A stretch of 5,606 nucleotides of DNA from a bacterium (lineage in GTDB: Bacteria > ARS69), in NCBI GenBank assembly GCA_025774865.1, contig JALGZO010000582.1:1-5606 (forward strand), given 5' to 3'. A program made the position numbers and the translations under genes. Each line of letters starts with the position of its first letter. Position 1 is the stretch's first letter. Positions 4,765 through 5,606 of the stretch are shown here, one piece after another. The notes under the pieces were generated by a model. It searched no databases. It was not told the origin of the DNA and worked only from the letters and a program-made list of their open reading frames with translations.

Positions 4765-5606
4765 ATGACGCCGAGCACGCTCATCGAATATCTCGTCCAC
4801 CACGGCGAGACCCGTGCGGACGGCCTCTACGCCCGCTACCTCTTCTCGGATCGCACTCCCGTGGAGGTGACCTTCGGACAGAACCTGGCGCGAACGCGCC
4901 GGTTTGCCGCCGGTTATTCCGCCCACGGAATACGGAAGGGAGACATCGTGCTCGTGATCCTCGAGCATCATGAGGATCTGATGCCGGCCTACCTGGGGGC
5001 CACATGGCTTGGCGCGATTCCCACGTTTCTCCCACACCCGAATCCGAAAACGAACCTCGAGCGGTACTACCTCAACCTCGAGACGCTGACGGCGTCGTCG
5101 GTGGTGGCCGCGATCCTGGCTCGCCCCGCGGTGCGGGAAATGCTGGCGCGAAAGCTTCCCGAGGGGAGCAGGCCCGCTCTTCTCGACGTGGATGAGGTCA
5201 CCTCGCACGGGCTCTCCCCCGCGCCGTCGCCGCACTCTCCCGAGGACGTTGCTCTCATCCAGTACTCGTCCGGCAGTACCGGGCTCCAGAAGGGCGCAGT
5301 TCTCTCCCATCGCGCGATCCTCGCCGAGATCGCGGGGGTCGGTGAGTTCTTCGACATCGGCCAAGACGACCGTCTTCTCAGCTGGGTGCCGCTCTACCAT
5401 GACTGGGGCCTCGTTTGCGTCGCCCTCCACGCGCTGGCGGACGGCATCGAGTACACGTTGCTGTCGCCGATCGATTGGGTGCGTGATCCCGTCATCGCCT
5501 GGAGAGCCGCGAACGACCACCGGTGCACGGTATTCTACCAGCCGAATTTCGCGTTCAACCTGATGACTCGGCGCATCAAGGACGGTGACATGGATGGCGT
5601 CGATCT
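4765..5606 (+). CDS. AMP-binding enzyme, fatty acyl-AMP ligase (FAAL)-like or acyl-CoA synthetase, N-terminal part (3' end outside window)
   Basis: The first 280 residues of an ANL-superfamily adenylating enzyme, usually 550-600 aa, cut by the window end. These enzymes activate a carboxylic acid as acyl-AMP and pass it to an acyl carrier protein or CoA. Visible motifs: the ATP-binding loop YSSGSTGLQKG (167-177) followed by LSH, SWVPLYHDWGLV (206-217) and SPIDWVRDP (234-242) leading to YQPNFAFNL (258-266). QYSSGST, PLYHDWGL and PNFAFNL resemble FAALs more than ordinary acyl-CoA synthetases. The FAAL-specific insertion and the C-terminal catalytic Lys lie beyond the window, so the thiolation partner cannot be decided. 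The ATG at 4765 has no Shine-Dalgarno and sits 8 bases after the -10 box, suggesting leaderless translation. The gene has its own promoter, so it need not belong to the upstream unit. A role in lipid or polyketide/nonribosomal peptide synthesis is plausible but unproven. Confidence 0.9.
   Translation, partial: MTPSTLIEYLVHHGETRADGLYARYLFSDRTPVEVTFGQNLARTRRFAAGYSAHGIRKGDIVLVILEHHEDLMPAYLGATWLGAIPTFLPHPNPKTNLERYYLNLETLTASSVVAAILARPAVREMLARKLPEGSRPALLDVDEVTSHGLSPAPSPHSPEDVALIQYSSGSTGLQKGAVLSHRAILAEIAGVGEFFDIGQDDRLLSWVPLYHDWGLVCVALHALADGIEYTLLSPIDWVRDPVIAWRAANDHRCTVFYQPNFAFNLMTRRIKDGDMDGVD

Overview
The window is high-GC, tightly packed and coded entirely on the + strand. This gene set (cytoplasmic-type FKBP, sigma-54 enhancer-binding protein with a TPR sensor, MATE exporter, FAAL-like adenylating enzyme) would fit a Gram-negative environmental bacterium of the deltaproteobacterial, myxobacterial or Binatota kind. 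That placement is inference from gene content and base composition. No rRNA or other marker gene is present to settle it.

Layout: (1) 2-190, the C-terminal 62 residues of an FKBP-type peptidyl-prolyl isomerase. (2) 191-625, a 435-base gap with a plausible sigma-70-type promoter at 331-359, a small hairpin and short repeats, but no convincing gene. (3) 626-883, a small Sec-exported protein of 85 aa with a 56-aa mature part. (4) 880-3306, an 808-aa one-component regulator with about ten N-terminal TPR repeats, a sigma-54 AAA+ domain and a Fis-type helix-turn-helix. It starts in an ATGA overlap with the stop of the small exported protein. (5) About 3303-4715, a MATE-family exporter whose N-terminal homology runs back to the stop codon of the regulator. 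(6) 4728-4756, a promoter just after the MATE gene. (7) 4765 to the window end, the first half of an AMP-binding acyl-adenylating enzyme, probably translated from a leaderless or near-leaderless message.

How the genes may work together: the exported small protein, the TPR regulator and the exporter look like one transcription unit made of a secreted component, a cytoplasmic sensor-activator and an efflux pump. The most interesting reading is that the small secreted protein is the precursor of a signal read by the TPR domain. Such a pair would resemble Phr/Rap and the other RRNPP systems of Firmicutes, but with a sigma-54 activator as the output. This is a hypothesis from gene order and domain type only. 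The regulator keeps the GAFTGA loop needed to contact sigma-54 but has lost one of the two conserved arginine fingers. The FKBP fragment also lacks two aromatic residues of the usual active-site pocket.
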